Source: Thermogutta sp.
GTDB lineage: Bacteria > Planctomycetota > Planctomycetia > Pirellulales > Thermoguttaceae
Reading direction: 5' to 3'
Assembly (NCBI RefSeq): GCF_014359955.1
Contig: NZ_JACIYL010000252.1
Coordinates: 1-5,418 of the forward strand
Length of the DNA: 5,418 bases
Part shown: positions 4,814-5,418 of the stretch, in pieces
Position numbering within the stretch: position 1 is the stretch's first letter
Layout: every line of letters begins with the position of its first letter
Translations under genes and position numbers: made by a program
Notes under the pieces: generated by a model
Databases searched by the model: none
Seen by the model: the letters and a program-made list of their open reading frames with translations, nothing else
Told to the model about the DNA's origin: nothing

Positions 4814-5418
4814 TCATTATCAAACGGCGTGCGTATGCTCGGGCGGGTCTGCTGGGAAATCCGTCAGACGGTTATCACGGAAAAACCATCTCCGTGATCG
4901 TGCGGAATTTTTACGCTGAGGCCGTGCTTTATGAATGGGATCAGGTGGAGCTGGTTCTCAGCCAGGAAGACCGCAGTCGATTTGACAGTGTCTATGATCT
5001 GGCGCGGGATGTGCGGCTCCACGGATACTACGGTGGGATCCGCCTGGTGAAGGCGACCATCAAAAAGTTCGTCGAGTACTGTCAGGCACAGGGGATCAAA
5101 CTCCACGAAAAGAATTTCTCCATCCGTTACCAAAGCACGATACCGAGGCAGGTAGGGCTTGCGGGATCGAGCGCCATCATCGTGGCGGTGTTGCGGTGTC
5201 TCATGGATTTTTATGGCGTGCAGATCCCGCAGCGGGTGCAACCGTCGCTGGCCCTTGCCGTGGAAACCGAGGAGCTCGGCATTGCCGGAGGACTTCAGGA
5301 CCGAGTTATCCAGGTTTATGAAGGACTCGTATTTATGGATTTCAGCCGAGACAAGATGGAGAATATCCATGGCTACAACTGCGGAGTTTATGAGCCGTTA
5401 GATCTCGCCTATCTGCCG
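4810..5418 (+). CDS. GHMP-family sugar kinase, glucuronokinase-like, 3' end cut by window edge
   Basis: The frame is open from ATG 4810 to the window end (203 residues). GHMP kinases move the ATP gamma-phosphate to a small substrate; the plant glucuronokinase branch makes glucuronate 1-phosphate. The start [21 protein letters not shown] (8-28) is the substrate-binding segment typical of that branch. The ATP loop [11 protein letters not shown] spans 112-122. [19 protein letters not shown] (152-170) holds D164, the likely catalytic base, and is followed by GLVFMDFS (172-179), also close to plant glucuronokinases as I remember them. The C-terminal GHMP domain, normally another 100-150 residues, lies beyond the window. 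There is no signal peptide or membrane segment. ATG 4810 lacks a ribosome binding site and overlaps the stop of a mini-ORF from galU, so translational coupling is likely. A GTG at 4801 is an in-frame alternative. Placement directly after galU suggests kinase then uridylyltransferase in one pathway. The GHMP call is firm; the substrate is inferred and could be another sugar or sugar acid. Confidence 0.85.
   Translation, partial: MIIIKRRAYARAGLLGNPSDGYHGKTISVIVRNFYAEAVLYEWDQVELVLSQEDRSRFDSVYDLARDVRLHGYYGGIRLVKATIKKFVEYCQAQGIKLHEKNFSIRYQSTIPRQVGLAGSSAIIVAVLRCLMDFYGVQIPQRVQPSLALAVETEELGIAGGLQDRVIQVYEGLVFMDFSRDKMENIHGYNCGVYEPLDLAYLP

Noticed and set aside
3909..4823. 304-residue minus-strand open frame antisense to galU
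   Set aside because: It is a mirror of the galU coding frame with no domain or start signal; the plus-strand protein matches GalU throughout.
4864..5370. 168-residue minus-strand open frame over the kinase
   Set aside because: The plus strand carries clear GHMP motifs; the antisense protein has no coherent pattern.
1..5418. CRISPR arrays, tRNA or rRNA genes, insertion sequences, attachment sites
   Set aside because: I saw no regularly spaced repeats, cloverleaf-like sequence, rRNA sequence, transposase or paired terminal repeats in the window.

Overview
This 5.4 kb window is a chromosomal housekeeping region of a moderately GC-rich bacterium. The overall style points to Planctomycetota, possibly a Pirellulales or Thermogutta-like thermophile. 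The clues are long intergenic gaps, weak ribosome binding sites, a T2SS-F protein that begins almost directly with its first F domain, a long-form SerA, a 90-residue basic protein resembling unnamed planctomycete proteins, and a plant-glucuronokinase-like GHMP kinase next to galU. The lineage is inferred from protein style and was not checked against a database.

Layout. Positions 1-813 (minus strand) hold most of a type II secretion/type IV pilus inner-membrane F protein, cut by the left edge. Positions 814-1417 are a 604-base divergent intergenic gap. It holds a REP-like palindrome and a good candidate promoter for serA. Positions 1418-3058 (plus) encode D-3-phosphoglycerate dehydrogenase (serA), followed at once by a long imperfect hairpin. 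Positions 3228-3500 encode a small uncharacterised protein, preceded by palindromic sequence and followed by a possible terminator. Positions 3501-3848 are intergenic and rich in inverted repeats, with a -10-like TATAGT before galU. Positions 3849-4787 encode a GalU-type UTP:sugar-1-phosphate uridylyltransferase. From 4810 to the right edge runs the first 203 residues of a GHMP kinase resembling plant glucuronokinase.

How the genes work together. serA (first step of serine synthesis) and the small gene each seem to be separate transcription units. galU and the kinase look like one operon. They are joined by a 9-codon mini-ORF whose start overlaps the galU stop and whose stop overlaps the kinase start, both as ATGA. 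A kinase that makes a sugar 1-phosphate, followed by a nucleotidyltransferase that turns a sugar 1-phosphate into a UDP-sugar, is a coherent two-step salvage route. By analogy with plants it would be glucuronate to UDP-glucuronate. This coupling is the most interesting thing in the window. The substrate assignment is an inference.
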